A stretch of 64,000 nucleotides of DNA from Devosia riboflavina. Its GTDB lineage: Bacteria > Pseudomonadota > Alphaproteobacteria > Rhizobiales > Devosiaceae. A program made the translations under genes and the position numbers. Below are positions 25,789-37,235 of this stretch, piece after piece. Within the stretch, counting starts at the first letter, position 1; the number at the start of each line of letters is the position of its first letter. The notes under the pieces were generated by a model, which worked only from the letters and a program-made list of their open reading frames with translations, did not search any database and had not been told where the DNA came from. Where the stretch lies: NCBI RefSeq assembly GCF_000743575.1, contig NZ_JQGC01000003.1, positions 1 to 64,000 on the forward strand. Direction: 5' to 3'.

Positions 25789-27075
25789 TTATTGCGTCTT
25801 TCCAGAAGCAATAAATTTATTGCCGGCAATGGAAGCGGGCTTCATTTCGATGGAGAATCCCGGCAGTTCCGGCGGCATATAGGCGGCGTTTTTGATCACG
25901 CAGGGATCGATGAAATGCTCGTGCAGATGATCGACATATTCGATCACGCGGCCGTCCTTGCTGCCTGATACGACGAGATAATCGATCATCGAGAGATGCT
26001 GCACATATTCGCAGAGGCCAACGCCGCCGGCATGCGGCCAGACGGCCTTTTTGTACTTTGCGGCCATCAAGAGGACCGAGAGCACTTCATTGAGGCCGCC
26101 GATGCGGCAGGCGTCGATCTGGACCACGTCGATGGCGTCACGGGTGATGAACTGCTTGAAGATGATGCGGTTCTGGCACATTTCGCCGGTCGCGACCTTT
26201 ACCGGTGCGATGGCGTCGCGGATTTTCCGATGGCCTTCGATGTCGTCGGGGCTCGTGGGCTCTTCGATGAAATAGGGATTGAAGCGCTTGAGCTCGTTGA
26301 CCCAGGTGATGGCCTGGTCGACTTCCCAGACCTGGTTGGCGTCGATCATCAGATAGCGATCCGGCCCCATGATGGAGCGGACGATTTCGAGGCGGCGGAT
26401 ATCGTCGGCGAGGTCGCGGCCGACCTTCATCTTGATATGGGTAAAGCCTTCCTGGACGGCTTCCGTCGCCAGGCGCGTCAGCTTTTCGTTGGAATAGCCG
26501 AGCCAGCCGGCCGAGGTCGTGTAGCAGGAATAGCCTTCGGCGCGCAGTTTTGCGATACGCTCGGCCTTGCCAGGCTCGGCGGCCTTGAAGATGGCAAGAG
26601 CTTCCTCGGGCGTGATGGCGTCGGTCAGGTAGCGGAAGTCGATGATGGAAACGAGCTGTTCGGGGCTCATTTCGGCGACATAGAGCCAGACCGGTTTGCC
26701 CGCGCGCTTGGCGAGGAGGTCCCAGACGGCGTTGACGACGGCGCCGGTCGCGAGATGCATGGCGCCCTTGTCGGGGCCGATCCAGCGGAGCTGGCTGTCG
26801 CCGGTCATATGGCGCCAGAAGCGGCCGGGATTTTCCTCAACCCAGTCGAGATCGAGACCGCTAACGCGATCGGTCAGCGCGGCGATGGCGGCGCAGACCA
26901 CTTCATTGCCGCGGCCGATGGTGAAGGTGAGCCCGTGGCCCTCAAGGTCGCCATCGGTGCCGAGGACGACGTAGGCGGCCGAGTAATCTGGATCGGGGTT
27001 CATCGCATCGGACCCGTCGAGCGAGGCCGAGGTCGGGAAGCGCAGATCGTGCGTCGTGAGGGTGGTGATCTTCAT
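25789..27075 (-). CDS. fucD: L-fuconate dehydratase (enolase superfamily)
   Basis: A 428-residue member of the mandelate racemase group of the enolase superfamily. Key residues are visible: the KxK base motif (HIKMKVG), metal ligands Asp (LMIDANQ), Glu ([11 protein letters not shown]) and Glu (VATGEMCQN), and the His in [12 protein letters not shown]. The [17 protein letters not shown] start and overall sequence match the L-fuconate dehydratase/ENOSF1 branch. It removes water from L-fuconate to give 2-keto-3-deoxy-L-fuconate. It is last in the operon that begins with the sugar ABC ATPase, and the dehydrogenase for its product is just upstream. Confidence 0.88.
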   Translation of the reverse strand: MKITTLTTHDLRFPTSASLDGSDAMNPDPDYSAAYVVLGTDGDLEGHGLTFTIGRGNEVVCAAIAALTDRVSGLDLDWVEENPGRFWRHMTGDSQLRWIGPDKGAMHLATGAVVNAVWDLLAKRAGKPVWLYVAEMSPEQLVSIIDFRYLTDAITPEEALAIFKAAEPGKAERIAKLRAEGYSCYTTSAGWLGYSNEKLTRLATEAVQEGFTHIKMKVGRDLADDIRRLEIVRSIMGPDRYLMIDANQVWEVDQAITWVNELKRFNPYFIEEPTSPDDIEGHRKIRDAIAPVKVATGEMCQNRIIFKQFITRDAIDVVQIDACRIGGLNEVLSVLLMAAKYKKAVWPHAGGVGLCEYVQHLSMIDYLVVSGSKDGRVIEYVDHLHEHFIDPCVIKNAAYMPPELPGFSIEMKPASIAGNKFIASGKTQ

Positions 27076-27100
27076 TTCACAGTTCCAGTCATTGCATCGC

Positions 27101-27230
27101 GCCCCTCACCCTGGCCCTCTCCCCAGAGGGGCGAGGGGACGCAGGAGCCGATAGAGTAGCGGCGGCTTTTACATTGCAATCTCGCCCATCGTCCCCTCGC
27201 CCCTGCGGGGAGAGGGTCAGGGTGAGGGGC
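27101..27230. repeat. Intergenic palindromic repeat, 130 bp
   Basis: Nearly perfect inverted repeat with arms of about 40 bp, starting GCCCCTCACCCTGGCCCTCT and ending in the complement. It lies between the dehydrogenase and dehydratase genes of one operon. It belongs to the same broad family as 2636-2788 and 7754-7859. Confidence 0.8.
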
Positions 27231-27238
27231 TTTTTGTC

Positions 27239-27970
27239 TCAGGCCGTCCAGCCGCCGTCGATGATGTGGACCTGGCCGGTCGTGTAGGTGGCGCCGGCAA
27301 GATAGACCGCAAGATCGGCCACCTCATCGGGGCGGGCGATGCGGCCGATGGGCTGGCGGGCGATGAAGGCCTTTTTCGCACCTTCGAAATCGCCGGTGGC
27401 GTGCCAGCGATCGTGGAGGCTCGGCGATTCCACCGTGCCGGGGCAGATGGCGTTCACGCGGATATTGCTGGTCGTATAATCCGAGGCGATCGACTTGGTG
27501 AGGCCGATGACGGCGGCCTTGGAAATCGTATAGGCGGCGCGGTTGGGCACGCCTTTGATCGAGGAGGCAACCGTCGCCATGTTGATGATGGCGCCATCCC
27601 TACGCTCCAGCATCTGGGGCAGGATAGCCTTGATGGTGCGGACCTGGGCGCGGACGTTGAGGTCGAGCGCGAAGTCCAGATCCTTGTCGCTCATTTCCAA
27701 GAGCGTGCCGTTGTGGACGACGCCGGCGCAATTGAAGAGCACGTCGATGCGGCCGATTTCGGCGACGGCCTGCTGCACGGCCTCATCGGAAAGAACGTCG
27801 AGCAGGCGCGTCGTGATATTGGGCGTGCCTTCAAGCTCCTTGAGCTTGGCTTCATTGATGTCGGTCGCGATCACCTTAGCGCCCGCCTTGGCGAAAGCGC
27901 GGGCCGAAGCCTCGCCGATGCCCTGGGCGGCGGCGGTGATGAAGACGATCTTTCCGTTGAGGTCGGCCAT
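27239..27970 (-). CDS. 2-keto-3-deoxy-L-fuconate dehydrogenase (SDR family)
   Basis: A 243-residue short-chain dehydrogenase. NAD-binding motif TAAAQGIG (near residues 12-19), Asp in ATDINE (NAD preference), Ser in VASSIKG, and the YxxxK pair in AAYTISKAAV. The stretch CPGTVESPSLHDRWHATGD resembles the substrate-binding region of human DHRS6/BDH2 and bacterial 2-keto-3-deoxy-L-fuconate dehydrogenases. It would oxidise the FucD product to a diketo acid that is later cleaved. The start at 27970 follows AAGGAACAACC. Confidence 0.8.
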   Translation of the reverse strand: MADLNGKIVFITAAAQGIGEASARAFAKAGAKVIATDINEAKLKELEGTPNITTRLLDVLSDEAVQQAVAEIGRIDVLFNCAGVVHNGTLLEMSDKDLDFALDLNVRAQVRTIKAILPQMLERRDGAIINMATVASSIKGVPNRAAYTISKAAVIGLTKSIASDYTTSNIRVNAICPGTVESPSLHDRWHATGDFEGAKKAFIARQPIGRIARPDEVADLAVYLAGATYTTGQVHIIDGGWTA

Positions 27971-28001
27971 GGTTGTTCCTTGTATCCACACCCACCACCC
28001 T

Positions 28002-28094
28002 GTCATCCCCGTGAAAAAGCGGCAGTCCGCTTTTTCGCGGCGAAAGCGGGGACCTCCGTTATCAAACAGGGGTTCCCGCTTTCGCGGGAATGAC
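28002..28094. repeat. Palindromic repeat with a nested hairpin
   Basis: The same GTCATCCCCG...CGGGAATGAC family as 4374-4437. Here the left arm is interrupted by an extra 27-base palindrome (GAAAAAGCGG-cagt-CCGCTTTTTC). The central part (GCGAAAGCGGGGACCTCCG and onward) is identical to the copy at 4374. It sits between the binding-protein and dehydrogenase genes. Confidence 0.78.
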
Positions 28095-28141
28095 ACAGTG
28101 GGTAAAAGCCCTCCCCCAGCGTGGGGGAGGGCAAGGTAGCC

Positions 28142-29089
28142 TTAGTCGTAAAGAACGGCCGCGATTTCCGGGTCGTTCATGTTGGAGGCGTCGTAGTAGT
28201 AGAAGCCGGTATCGATGATCGGCGGCAGGGTTTCGCCCTTGAGCGCGCCGATGGCGGCCTTGACGGTTTCGTAGCCGATGCCGACCGGGTTCTGGGTGAT
28301 GGCGCCGTTCATGACGCCCGAGGTGATCATGCCCTTCTGAGCGGCACCGGAGTCAAAGCCGATGACGACGATCTGGCTGCCCAGTTCCTGCTTGCCATTG
28401 GCAACGCCGATGGCCGAGCCTTCATTGGCACCAAAAATGCCCTTGAGGTCGGGATTGGCGAGCAGGATCGACTTGGTGATTTCAGTCGACTGGAGCTGAT
28501 CGCCACCGCCGTACTGAACCGATACCACTTCGATATTGGGATAGGCTTCCTTGATGCGGTTGACGAAGCCGTCGACGCGATCGATGCCGGTGCGGCTGGT
28601 CTGGTCGTGGGCCACGACGGCAACCTTGCCTTCGCCGCCGATCAGTTCAGCCATCTTGTCGGCAGCGAGAGCTGCAGCAGCGACGTTGTCGGTGGTAGCG
28701 GTCGAGAGCGGAATGTCGCTATCGACGCCAGAGTCGAAAGCGATGATCGGGATGCCGGCATCCTTGGCCTGCTGCAGCAGCGGCACGGCGGCCTGGCTGT
28801 CGAGCGCGGCAAAGCCGATGGCGTCGGGGTTGCGCGACAGGGCGGCGGCCAGCATATCCATCTGGCGGTCGACCTGGCTTTCGCTTTCCGGGCCTTCGAA
28901 CGTCACGGTGGCACCGAACTCGGCCGCGGCCTTGTCGGCACCGGCCTTCACGGCCTGCCAGAACTGATGCTGGAAGCCCTTCGAGATCAGGGCGATATCA
29001 TAGGAATCCTGCGCGAATGCGGCGCCGTTGGATGCGGCGAGCATTGCCACGGCGCTGAGGGCGCCGAGCAGGGTGCGACGGTTGAGCAT
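28142..29089 (-). CDS. Sugar ABC importer, periplasmic binding protein (ribose type)
   Basis: A 315-residue RbsB-like binding protein (Peripla_BP_4). Signal peptide NRRTLLGALSAVAMLAASNGAAFAQ, then the mature start YDIALISKGFQHQFWQAVKAGADKAAAEFGATV. The ATG at 29089 follows GGAGGAAAA. The fucD and dehydrogenase genes downstream suggest a deoxy-sugar such as L-fucose, or a related sugar acid, as ligand (inference). Confidence 0.88.
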   Translation of the reverse strand: MLNRRTLLGALSAVAMLAASNGAAFAQDSYDIALISKGFQHQFWQAVKAGADKAAAEFGATVTFEGPESESQVDRQMDMLAAALSRNPDAIGFAALDSQAAVPLLQQAKDAGIPIIAFDSGVDSDIPLSTATTDNVAAAALAADKMAELIGGEGKVAVVAHDQTSRTGIDRVDGFVNRIKEAYPNIEVVSVQYGGGDQLQSTEITKSILLANPDLKGIFGANEGSAIGVANGKQELGSQIVVIGFDSGAAQKGMITSGVMNGAITQNPVGIGYETVKAAIGALKGETLPPIIDTGFYYYDASNMNDPEIAAVLYD

Positions 29090-29170
29090 GGTTTTCCTCC
29101 CACATGCTGCGTTGAATTTTCTGGGCATTTTTCAAAAGGCCTCTTATTGGCGCGGGATGCGCAGTGTGTC

Positions 29171-29212
29171 GGTGCTCTTTGAGCACCAACGATGTCAGCG
29201 CTCAAAGAGCGC
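29171..29212. repeat. Two tandem hairpins between permease and binding-protein genes
   Basis: Perfect stems GGTGCTC-ttt-GAGCACC (29171-29187) and GCGCTC-aaa-GAGCGC (29198-29212). They are in the 138-bp gap just before the binding-protein gene on the operon strand. They may protect the downstream message or attenuate transcription. There is no T-run, so they are not classical terminators. Confidence 0.55.
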
Positions 29213-29227
29213 CAACGGAACCGGCGC

Positions 29228-30226
29228 CTAAAGTGTGCGGCGCCGCAGTATGTCGGCATAGACCGCAAGAATGATGATGCAGCCGGTCACCACCGTCTGC
29301 CATTCCTGGGCCACCGAAAGGATGCGCAGGCCATTGGCCAGCACGGAGATGATGAGGGCGCCGATCAACGTGCCGAGCACGGTGCCGCGACCGCCCGAAA
29401 GCGAGGTGCCGCCGATAACCACGGCCGCGATGGCGTCGAGTTCATAGCCCTGGCCGAGGGCCGGCTGGGCCGAATTGAGGCGCGAGGCGATGAGCACGCC
29501 GGCCACGCCGACAATGCCGCCGGCCAGCGCATAGACGCCGATCTTCCAGCGATCGACATTGACGCCGGAGAGACGCACGGCCTCTTCATTGGAGCCGAGG
29601 GCAAAGGTGTAGCGGCCAAGCGCGGTCTTTCCGAGGATGAAGGACGCGATCAGCGCCACCGCAAAAAGGATCATCACGCCATTGGGGACCGGTACTGCCG
29701 GAATGATCTGGCCCACGACAGAGCCCAGGGCGATCTGGTTGAAGCCGGGCGTGTCATTAAAGTAGATCGGGCGCGTGCCGGAGATGACCAGCGACAGGCC
29801 CTTGAGGATCAGCATCATGCCGAGGGTGGCGATGAAGGGCGGAACCTTCAACTTGGCGATGACCGTGCCGGAGATGAGACCGCTCGCCGCACCGGCAAGG
29901 ATGGCGCCGATGATGCCGAGGGGCATGGGCAGGCCCAGATAGGTGAGGATGACGCCGGCGATGACGGCGCAAAAGGTCATCAGCGTGCCGACCGAGAGGT
30001 CGATGCCGCCGGTGATGATGACAAGCGTTGCGGCGATGGCGAGGACGCCATTGACCGAGGTCGCCTGCAGGATGGCCAGGATGTTCTGGGTCTGCATGAA
30101 ATTGGGCGAGGCCAGCGAGAAGGCGACGACGAGGGCAATAAGACCTGAAAAGGCGAGGAGCCGATGGAAGGCGCCGGAAATGCGCGGGCCCGACTTCTGG
30201 GCTGCGGGGGCTGCGGTATCGGTCAT
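29228..30226 (-). CDS. Sugar ABC importer, permease (RbsC type)
   Basis: A 332-residue permease with about nine hydrophobic segments. RbsC-family blocks: [42 protein letters not shown] and [25 protein letters not shown]. The ATG at 30226 overlaps the ATPase stop (ATGA), which fixes the start. Confidence 0.92.
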   Translation of the reverse strand: MTDTAAPAAQKSGPRISGAFHRLLAFSGLIALVVAFSLASPNFMQTQNILAILQATSVNGVLAIAATLVIITGGIDLSVGTLMTFCAVIAGVILTYLGLPMPLGIIGAILAGAASGLISGTVIAKLKVPPFIATLGMMLILKGLSLVISGTRPIYFNDTPGFNQIALGSVVGQIIPAVPVPNGVMILFAVALIASFILGKTALGRYTFALGSNEEAVRLSGVNVDRWKIGVYALAGGIVGVAGVLIASRLNSAQPALGQGYELDAIAAVVIGGTSLSGGRGTVLGTLIGALIISVLANGLRILSVAQEWQTVVTGCIIILAVYADILRRRTL

Positions 30227-31788
30227 GCCGTCCTCCTTTGAGTGGCGCTTTCGGCCACGCTGCTCTGGCGCTGGGTCGCCAGACGCATGATTTCTTCCTG
30301 GCTCGCGCCGCCGGGCAACATGCCGGTGAGGCGCCCCTCGCACATCACCGCGATACGGTGGGACAGGCGCAGCACTTCGGGCAGTTCGGAGGAAATGACG
30401 ATGATCGCCTTGCCTTCGGCCGCCAGCGCATTGAGCAATTTGTAGATTTCGGATTTGGCGCCGACATCGATGCCGCGCGTCGGTTCGTCAAAGATGAGAA
30501 TGTCGCAATCGCGCAGCAGCCATTTGGCAATGACCACCTTCTGCTGATTGCCGCCCGAGAGCAGGCGCGCTTCCTGCGTGTCGCCGGGCGTCTTGATGGC
30601 GAGCTGTTTGATATAACCAACAGCTTCGCGCTGCATCGAGGCTTCGTCGAGCACGCCGCCGAGGCCGGTGAAGCGATCAAGGCTCGCGAGAGCAATATTG
30701 TTGCGCACGTCGAGGCCGGTCGCGAGGCCAAAGTGCTTGCGGTCTTCCGAGAGGTAGCCGATGCCGGCTTCCACCGCATCCTTGGGTGAGGCGATGCCGA
30801 CGCGCTTGCCATGGACCCAGATTTCGCCGCTCTCGCGCCGGTCGGCACCAAAAATGGCGCGGGCGACTTCGGTGCGGCCGGCACCCATGAGGCCCGCAAA
30901 GCCGAGGATTTCGCCTTTTTTCACCGCAAAGCTGACATCACGGATTTCGCGGCCGCGATTTAGACCCTTCACTTCCAACGCGACAGGGGCGTCGGTGGTG
31001 TTGGGGATGACGAGGGCCTCATTGCTGAGGGTACGGCCGACCATCATGGAGATGATGGTTTCGATGGGTGTATCGGCGGCGGGAACGGTGCCGACATATT
31101 CGCCATCGCGCATGATGGTGACGCGGTCGGAGATGCGTTTGATCTCGTCCATCTTGTGCGAGATGTAGACGACGCCGACGCCTTCGGCCTTGAGGCGATT
31201 GATGATGGTGAAAAGTTCGGCGATTTCGGCATCGTTCAGCGCCGCGGTCGGCTCATCCATGATGAGGACGCGCGAGCGATAGGAGAGCGCCTTGGCGATC
31301 TCGACCATCTGCTGCTTGGCAATCGTGAGGGTTTCGACTTTTACCGTCGGCTCAAGCTTGAGGTTCATCGAGGCGAAGATGGCGGCAGCGTCGCGGTTGA
31401 GCTGGCCTTCGTCCAAAATGCCGAAGCGGCGCGGTTCGCGGCCGATGAAAATGTTCTGGGCGGCCGTCAGGTCGCGCATCAGCGCCAGTTCCTGATGGAT
31501 GATGCCGACGCCGAGCGCCTGGGCTTCGCGCGGCGAGGTGATTTCAACGGGCTGGCCATCGAGAAGGACGGAACCCGCATCGCGGGTGTAAACGCCGGAC
31601 AGAATCTTCATCAGCGTCGACTTGCCGGCGCCGTTCTCGCCCATCAGGGCATGGACTTCGCCGGGGCGCAGTTCGAAGCGTGCCTTGGATAGGGCCCGGA
31701 CACCGGGAAAGGATTTGTCGATGTCGGTCATTTCGACCAGCGGAGCCGGTGCATCCCCTGGGGATGCCGGTGCGGAATGCCCAGCCAT
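30223..31788 (-). CDS. Sugar ABC importer, tandem ATPase (RbsA/XylG type)
   Basis: A 521-residue protein with two ABC domains. The first has Walker [10 protein letters not shown] and Walker [12 protein letters not shown]. The second has the variant [12 protein letters not shown] in place of Walker A, signature [15 protein letters not shown] and Walker [17 protein letters not shown] degenerate second Walker A is normal in this family. I chose the ATG at 31788, which follows GGGAGG; upstream in-frame ATGs at 31809 and 31833 lack a ribosome site. It is first in the operon, 223 bp from the divergent GntR regulator. Confidence 0.92.
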   Translation of the reverse strand: MAGHSAPASPGDAPAPLVEMTDIDKSFPGVRALSKARFELRPGEVHALMGENGAGKSTLMKILSGVYTRDAGSVLLDGQPVEITSPREAQALGVGIIHQELALMRDLTAAQNIFIGREPRRFGILDEGQLNRDAAAIFASMNLKLEPTVKVETLTIAKQQMVEIAKALSYRSRVLIMDEPTAALNDAEIAELFTIINRLKAEGVGVVYISHKMDEIKRISDRVTIMRDGEYVGTVPAADTPIETIISMMVGRTLSNEALVIPNTTDAPVALEVKGLNRGREIRDVSFAVKKGEILGFAGLMGAGRTEVARAIFGADRRESGEIWVHGKRVGIASPKDAVEAGIGYLSEDRKHFGLATGLDVRNNIALASLDRFTGLGGVLDEASMQREAVGYIKQLAIKTPGDTQEARLLSGGNQQKVVIAKWLLRDCDILIFDEPTRGIDVGAKSEIYKLLNALAAEGKAIIVISSELPEVLRLSHRIAVMCEGRLTGMLPGGASQEEIMRLATQRQSSVAESATQRRTA

Positions 31789-32011
31789 GAAAAACCTCCC
31801 GATACGCATGGCGGCCCGTTCATGCGGAGCCACCTTGGCGATGCGGCGCGAGTGAATGGCAAAACGATCAGGCTGTCAAGTGGTCAGACCAGTGGACAGA
31901 CGACAAGCGTGGCGCTATGGGTTTAGACAGGGAACGGCAAAGCCGCCTCACTTTAATGAAACGGCTTGGAACGTGCTTCCGCAAAGCGAAAGTACGTTCT
32001 AGGGGGAGAGA

Positions 32012-32704
32012 ATGAAACTTCAGGCCGTATCCAACCGCAAACTCTATATCCAGATCGCCGACCAGATCCGGGACCAGATTCTCGCGGGCGCGGTCGAGCC
32101 CGGAAGGCAATTGCCCTCGGAGCGCGACCTGGCGGTGAGCCTTGGCGTATCGCGGCCCACGGTGCGCGAGGCGTTGATTGCGCTTGAAGTGGCCGGGTTT
32201 GTGGAAGTGCGGGTGGGTGTCGGCGCCTTTGTGCGCGACCAGAGCAAGGGCAGCGCCGCCCTGCCCGACGAGGGGCATTCGCCCATCGAAATCATCCGGG
32301 TGCGGCGCCTGCTCGAGCCGGAAGCGGCGGCCCTTGCCAGCCAGAATATTTCGCCCGAAGGCACGGCCCGCATGGCCGAGGCCATGCGGCGGATGCAGGC
32401 CGAAACGGCGGGCAATCGCTGGTCTTCGGAAAGCGACCGCATGCTGCATCTGACCATTGCCGAGGGCTCGGGCAATTCCATGCTACGCGAAGTGCTGGAC
32501 CTATTGTGGAATTCGCGCTTCGAAGTCGTCGATACGAAATTTCACGAGCATCTTGCGAGCATGAGCGAGGTGCGCACGCATATCATGGACGACCATGCGC
32601 GGATCGTTGCCGGCATCGTGCAAGGCAATGCCGAGGCGGCGCGGGAGGCGATGGCGGCGCATCTGGATTTTGTGTCGGCCGCAATGCTGGGGGCCTGGGA
32701 CTAG
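32012..32704 (+). CDS. GntR-family (FadR subgroup) regulator of the sugar operon
   Basis: A 230-residue regulator. N-terminal winged helix (YIQIADQIRDQILAGAVEPGRQLPSERDLAVSLGVSRPTVREALIALEVAG) and C-terminal all-helical FCD ligand domain (DRMLHLTIAEGSGNSMLREVLDLLW; HARIVAGIVQGNAEAAREAM). The ATG follows AGGGGGAGAG. It is divergent from the ABC-SDR-fucD operon, so it most likely represses it until the sugar acid is present. Confidence 0.88.
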   Translation: MKLQAVSNRKLYIQIADQIRDQILAGAVEPGRQLPSERDLAVSLGVSRPTVREALIALEVAGFVEVRVGVGAFVRDQSKGSAALPDEGHSPIEIIRVRRLLEPEAAALASQNISPEGTARMAEAMRRMQAETAGNRWSSESDRMLHLTIAEGSGNSMLREVLDLLWNSRFEVVDTKFHEHLASMSEVRTHIMDDHARIVAGIVQGNAEAAREAMAAHLDFVSAAMLGAWD

Positions 32705-32716
32705 GGCAAGCCAAAT

Positions 32717-32868
32717 CTCAGTAGCCCTCATGGTGAGGTGCGAAGCGTAGCGTAGCGTAGCCTCGAACCACGAGGGCGTGGCACTGCCGCATCGGGGCAC
32801 GCCCTCGCCCTTCGAGGCTATGCTGCGCAAAGCGCCTCAGGATGAGGGCTACTTGGGCTTGGCGGCGC
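32717..32868. repeat. Large inverted repeat, CCTCATGGTGAGG type
   Basis: Starts GTAGCCCTCATGGTGAGGTG and ends with the near-complement CTCAGGATGAGGGCTAC. A run AGCGTAGCGTAGCGTAGC inside shows small tandem slippage. A sister copy is at 35027-35153. It fills the gap between the convergent GntR and alcohol dehydrogenase genes. Confidence 0.78.
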
Positions 32869-32881
32869 TAGGTTCTGCCGC

Positions 32882-33889
32882 TCAGAACTTCACCAAAATC
32901 TTCGTGAAATCACCCGGCCTTGCGTGCCAATCGGCAAGGGCTTCGGCGGCCTCGTCGAGCGTTGCTGTGCGGGTCACGATGAGATCGCCGGCTTCCGGGC
33001 GGTTTCGCAGCTCGTCAATGACATCATCAAAATCAGAGCGCAGCGCGTTGCGGGAGCCGCGGATGTCCAATTCCTTGGTGATGAAAAACTTGGTTTCATA
33101 GGCGATGGGCGCCTTGGCATAGCCGATATAGACGACGCGGCCGGCCGTGGCGACGAGGTCGATGGCCTGGAGGAACGTCGCTTCGGCACCGACAGCTTCC
33201 ACGACGACGTCAGGCCCCTCCCCCGTCAGTTCGGCGACGCGCGCCTTCACATCGGTCGAGGCATTGATGATCTCGGTGGCGCCGAGCTTTTTGGCGACGT
33301 CCAGCTTGGCGTCGCTCAAATCCACGGCGATGACTTTGGCGCCCTGGCGCAGAGCGCCCAGAATGACGCCGAGGCCGATCATGCCGCAGCCGAGGACGAC
33401 GACGGTTTCGCCCGATTTCAGCTCGGCGCGGCGCACGGCGTGGAAGCCGACGGCGCAAGGTTCGACCAAAGCCAGATCGCGCTTTGAGATGCCAGTGACC
33501 GGGATGACCTTGGCGGCGGGCACGACGACGCGGCCGGTCATGGCGCCCTCGCGCTGCACGCCCATGGTCTGGTTATTGGGGCAGGCATTGGGCCGGCCAG
33601 AGCGGCAGGCGCGGCAGGTGCCGCAATTAAAATAGGGCAGCACGGTAACGGCGGTGCCGGGGGCGAGGTTTTCGACGCCCGAGCCGAGTTCGGCAATGGT
33701 GCCGGAAATTTCGTGGCCGGGGACGCGGGGATAGCTCACCAATGGATTGAGGCCGCGATAGGAGGTCAGGTCCGAGCCGCAATAGCCGACGAAAGCAAGA
33801 TCGATGGCGACTTCGCCGGGGCCGGGCACGGGGACCGGCTTATCGGTGAGTGCGGCGGTTCCGGGACGCAGGATGGTCAGGGCTTGCAT
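32882..33889 (-). CDS. Zinc-dependent sugar/alcohol dehydrogenase (MDR family)
   Basis: A 335-residue medium-chain dehydrogenase. Catalytic zinc site: Cys in GYCGSD and GHE in VPGHEISG. Structural zinc: the four Cys of CGTCRACRSGRPNAC. NAD motif GCGMIGLG. It resembles enzymes such as L-gulonate/L-galactonate 5-dehydrogenase and L-idonate dehydrogenase, but I cannot name the substrate. The ATG at 33889 follows GAAGGATCG; ATGs at 33904 and 33907 are weaker. Near the fuconate operon it may oxidise a related sugar or sugar acid. Confidence 0.85.
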   Translation of the reverse strand: MQALTILRPGTAALTDKPVPVPGPGEVAIDLAFVGYCGSDLTSYRGLNPLVSYPRVPGHEISGTIAELGSGVENLAPGTAVTVLPYFNCGTCRACRSGRPNACPNNQTMGVQREGAMTGRVVVPAAKVIPVTGISKRDLALVEPCAVGFHAVRRAELKSGETVVVLGCGMIGLGVILGALRQGAKVIAVDLSDAKLDVAKKLGATEIINASTDVKARVAELTGEGPDVVVEAVGAEATFLQAIDLVATAGRVVYIGYAKAPIAYETKFFITKELDIRGSRNALRSDFDDVIDELRNRPEAGDLIVTRTATLDEAAEALADWHARPGDFTKILVKF

Positions 33890-34008
33890 CGGTCGATCCT
33901 TCATCACCGTAACATGTTAGTGTCTTATATCTTCCATACATGACGAGTGACAAGAGAAGCATCGGCGAGTAGACCATGGAAAAACCAGCCGATTTGGAAG
34001 GACACGCG

Positions 34009-34998
34009 ATGAAGACGCATCTGCCGACACGAGCCTTTGGCAAGACGGGCATGCAGATCACCAAGCTGGGCATCGGCGCCTGGGCCATGGGCGGCAATAT
34101 GTGGGGGCCGCAGGACGACGCGGAATCCACGGCGGCGATTCGGCATGCGATCGACAGCGGCATCAACTGGATCGATACGGCAGCGGTCTATGGCAATGGG
34201 CATTCCGAGGCGGTCATCGGCGAAGCGCTGACGGGGCTCGCGGCGGATGCGCGGCCACTGGTGTTTACCAAGGGCGGCATTGTGCGCGACGAGAACGGCC
34301 AAAACCCGCGGCGGATCGGGGAGCGCGGGCATTTGCGGCAAGAGCTGGAAAACTCGCTGAAGCGCCTGAAGGTGGAGGTGATCGACCTTTACCAGATGCA
34401 TTGGCCTTCGGATGATGTGCCGCTGGAAGACTATTGGGCAACGCTCTTGGAGCTGAAAGCCGAGGGCAAGGTGCGCCATGTCGGGCTTTCCAACCATGAC
34501 GAGGAGCAACTGGCTCGCGCCGAGGCGATGGGCCATGTCGAGACGCTGCAGCCGCCATTCTCGATGATCCGGCGCGACAGCGCGGCAAAGATTTTGCCGT
34601 GGTGCGCGGAGCATGGCACGGGCGTTATCTGCTATTCGCCGATGCAGGCTGGGCTTCTCACAGGGGCAATGACGGCAGAGCGCGTGGCCGCCATGCCGGA
34701 CAATGACTGGCGGAAGCAGAACCCGGAATTTCAGGGGGACCGGTTGAAGGCCAATCTGGCTTTGGCCGAGAGCCTCAAGCCGATCGCAGCAAAGCACGGA
34801 ACCAGTGTGTCGAGCGTGGCTTTGGCCTGGTGCCATGCCTGGCCGGGGCTGACGGGGACCATTGTCGGTGCCCGCTCGCCGGCGCAGGTGGATGGCTGGG
34901 TCGATGCGGCGAGCCTGGAACTGGATGCAGGGGATATCGAGGAGATCGCGCAGGCAATCGCGGCGACGGGGGCTGGGCAGGGGCCGGTGCGGGCTTAG
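34009..34998 (+). CDS. Aldo/keto reductase
   Basis: A 329-residue aldo/keto reductase with the usual tetrad: Asp in NWIDTAAVYG, Tyr in the same motif, Lys in VFTKGG, His in YQMHWP. The C-terminal LTGTIVGARSPAQVDG binds the NAD(P) phosphate region. I chose the ATG at 34009, preceded by GGAAGGACA, over 33976. It is divergent from the zinc dehydrogenase with a 119-bp gap. Its relatives include sugar 1-dehydrogenases; a role in the L-fucose route is possible but unproven. Confidence 0.85.
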   Translation: MKTHLPTRAFGKTGMQITKLGIGAWAMGGNMWGPQDDAESTAAIRHAIDSGINWIDTAAVYGNGHSEAVIGEALTGLAADARPLVFTKGGIVRDENGQNPRRIGERGHLRQELENSLKRLKVEVIDLYQMHWPSDDVPLEDYWATLLELKAEGKVRHVGLSNHDEEQLARAEAMGHVETLQPPFSMIRRDSAAKILPWCAEHGTGVICYSPMQAGLLTGAMTAERVAAMPDNDWRKQNPEFQGDRLKANLALAESLKPIAAKHGTSVSSVALAWCHAWPGLTGTIVGARSPAQVDGWVDAASLELDAGDIEEIAQAIAATGAGQGPVRA

Positions 34999-35026
34999 TT
35001 CTTCGAGCAAGGCGAAGCGGCACAGT

Positions 35027-35153
35027 AGTCCTCATTCTGAGGTGCGGAGCGTAGCGAAGCCTCGAAGGACGAGGGCGTGGCACGAATAGCATCGGGGCAC
35101 ACCCTCGTGGTTCGAGGCCCCGCTGCGCTCCGCACCTCACCATGAGGGTTACT
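35027..35153. repeat. Large inverted repeat, CCTCATGGTGAGG type
   Basis: Sister of 32717-32868: starts TAGTCCTCATTCTGAGGTGC and ends GCACCTCACCATGAGGGTTA, with the shared core CTCGAAGGACGAGGGCGTGGCAC. It is located between convergent aldo/keto reductase and uup genes. Confidence 0.78.
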
Positions 35154-35179
35154 GGATGGCCGGTAGGGTTAGGCCGTGC

Positions 35180-36991
<1,812 letters not shown>

Positions 36992-37059
36992 GGGCAGAAA
37001 ATCCGGGAATTTGCCGCGGATAGAGCACAGGCCCGGCGACATATCAATCTGAGGGAAAA

Positions 37060-37099
37060 ACAAAGAGGCCGATCAGGACGTTGAGGATCCTGATCGGCC
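37060..37099 (-). terminator. Rho-independent terminator on the minus strand
   Basis: A perfect 12-bp stem (GGCCGATCAGGA at 37067-37078, complement at 37088-37099) followed on the minus strand by TCTTTGTTTTT. It lies downstream of rirA and upstream of uup, so it should end rirA transcripts or a small RNA starting between them. Confidence 0.8.
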
Positions 37100-37235
37100 C
37101 GGGGAGACGGCAGCAGCAAGCCCCGTCGTTTTGGCGCTGCACCCCACAGGCCCCACGGGGGCGCTGCACCAATGCGTCCTAATAACCACGGGCAAACTTG
37201 ATTGTCAAACTCATATTTGAGTTTTGTAGTCAGAT
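37100..37235 (-). other. Structured spacer downstream of rirA
   Basis: No reading frame. It holds a direct repeat GGCGCTGCACC (37133-37143 and 37160-37170), a stem GACGG/CCGTC (37106-37127), and a palindrome AAACTCA/TGAGTTT near 37207-37224 directly after the rirA stop. With the strong terminator at its end it could be a long structured 3' untranslated region or a small RNA on the minus strand. Not a family I recognise. Confidence 0.35.

Noticed and set aside
32717-35153. The two large CCTCATGGTGAGG repeats as ends of a transposon carrying the two dehydrogenases
   Set aside because: They flank the zinc dehydrogenase and aldo/keto reductase genes, but there is no transposase, I saw no target duplication, and the same kind of repeat is common in gene gaps of these bacteria.
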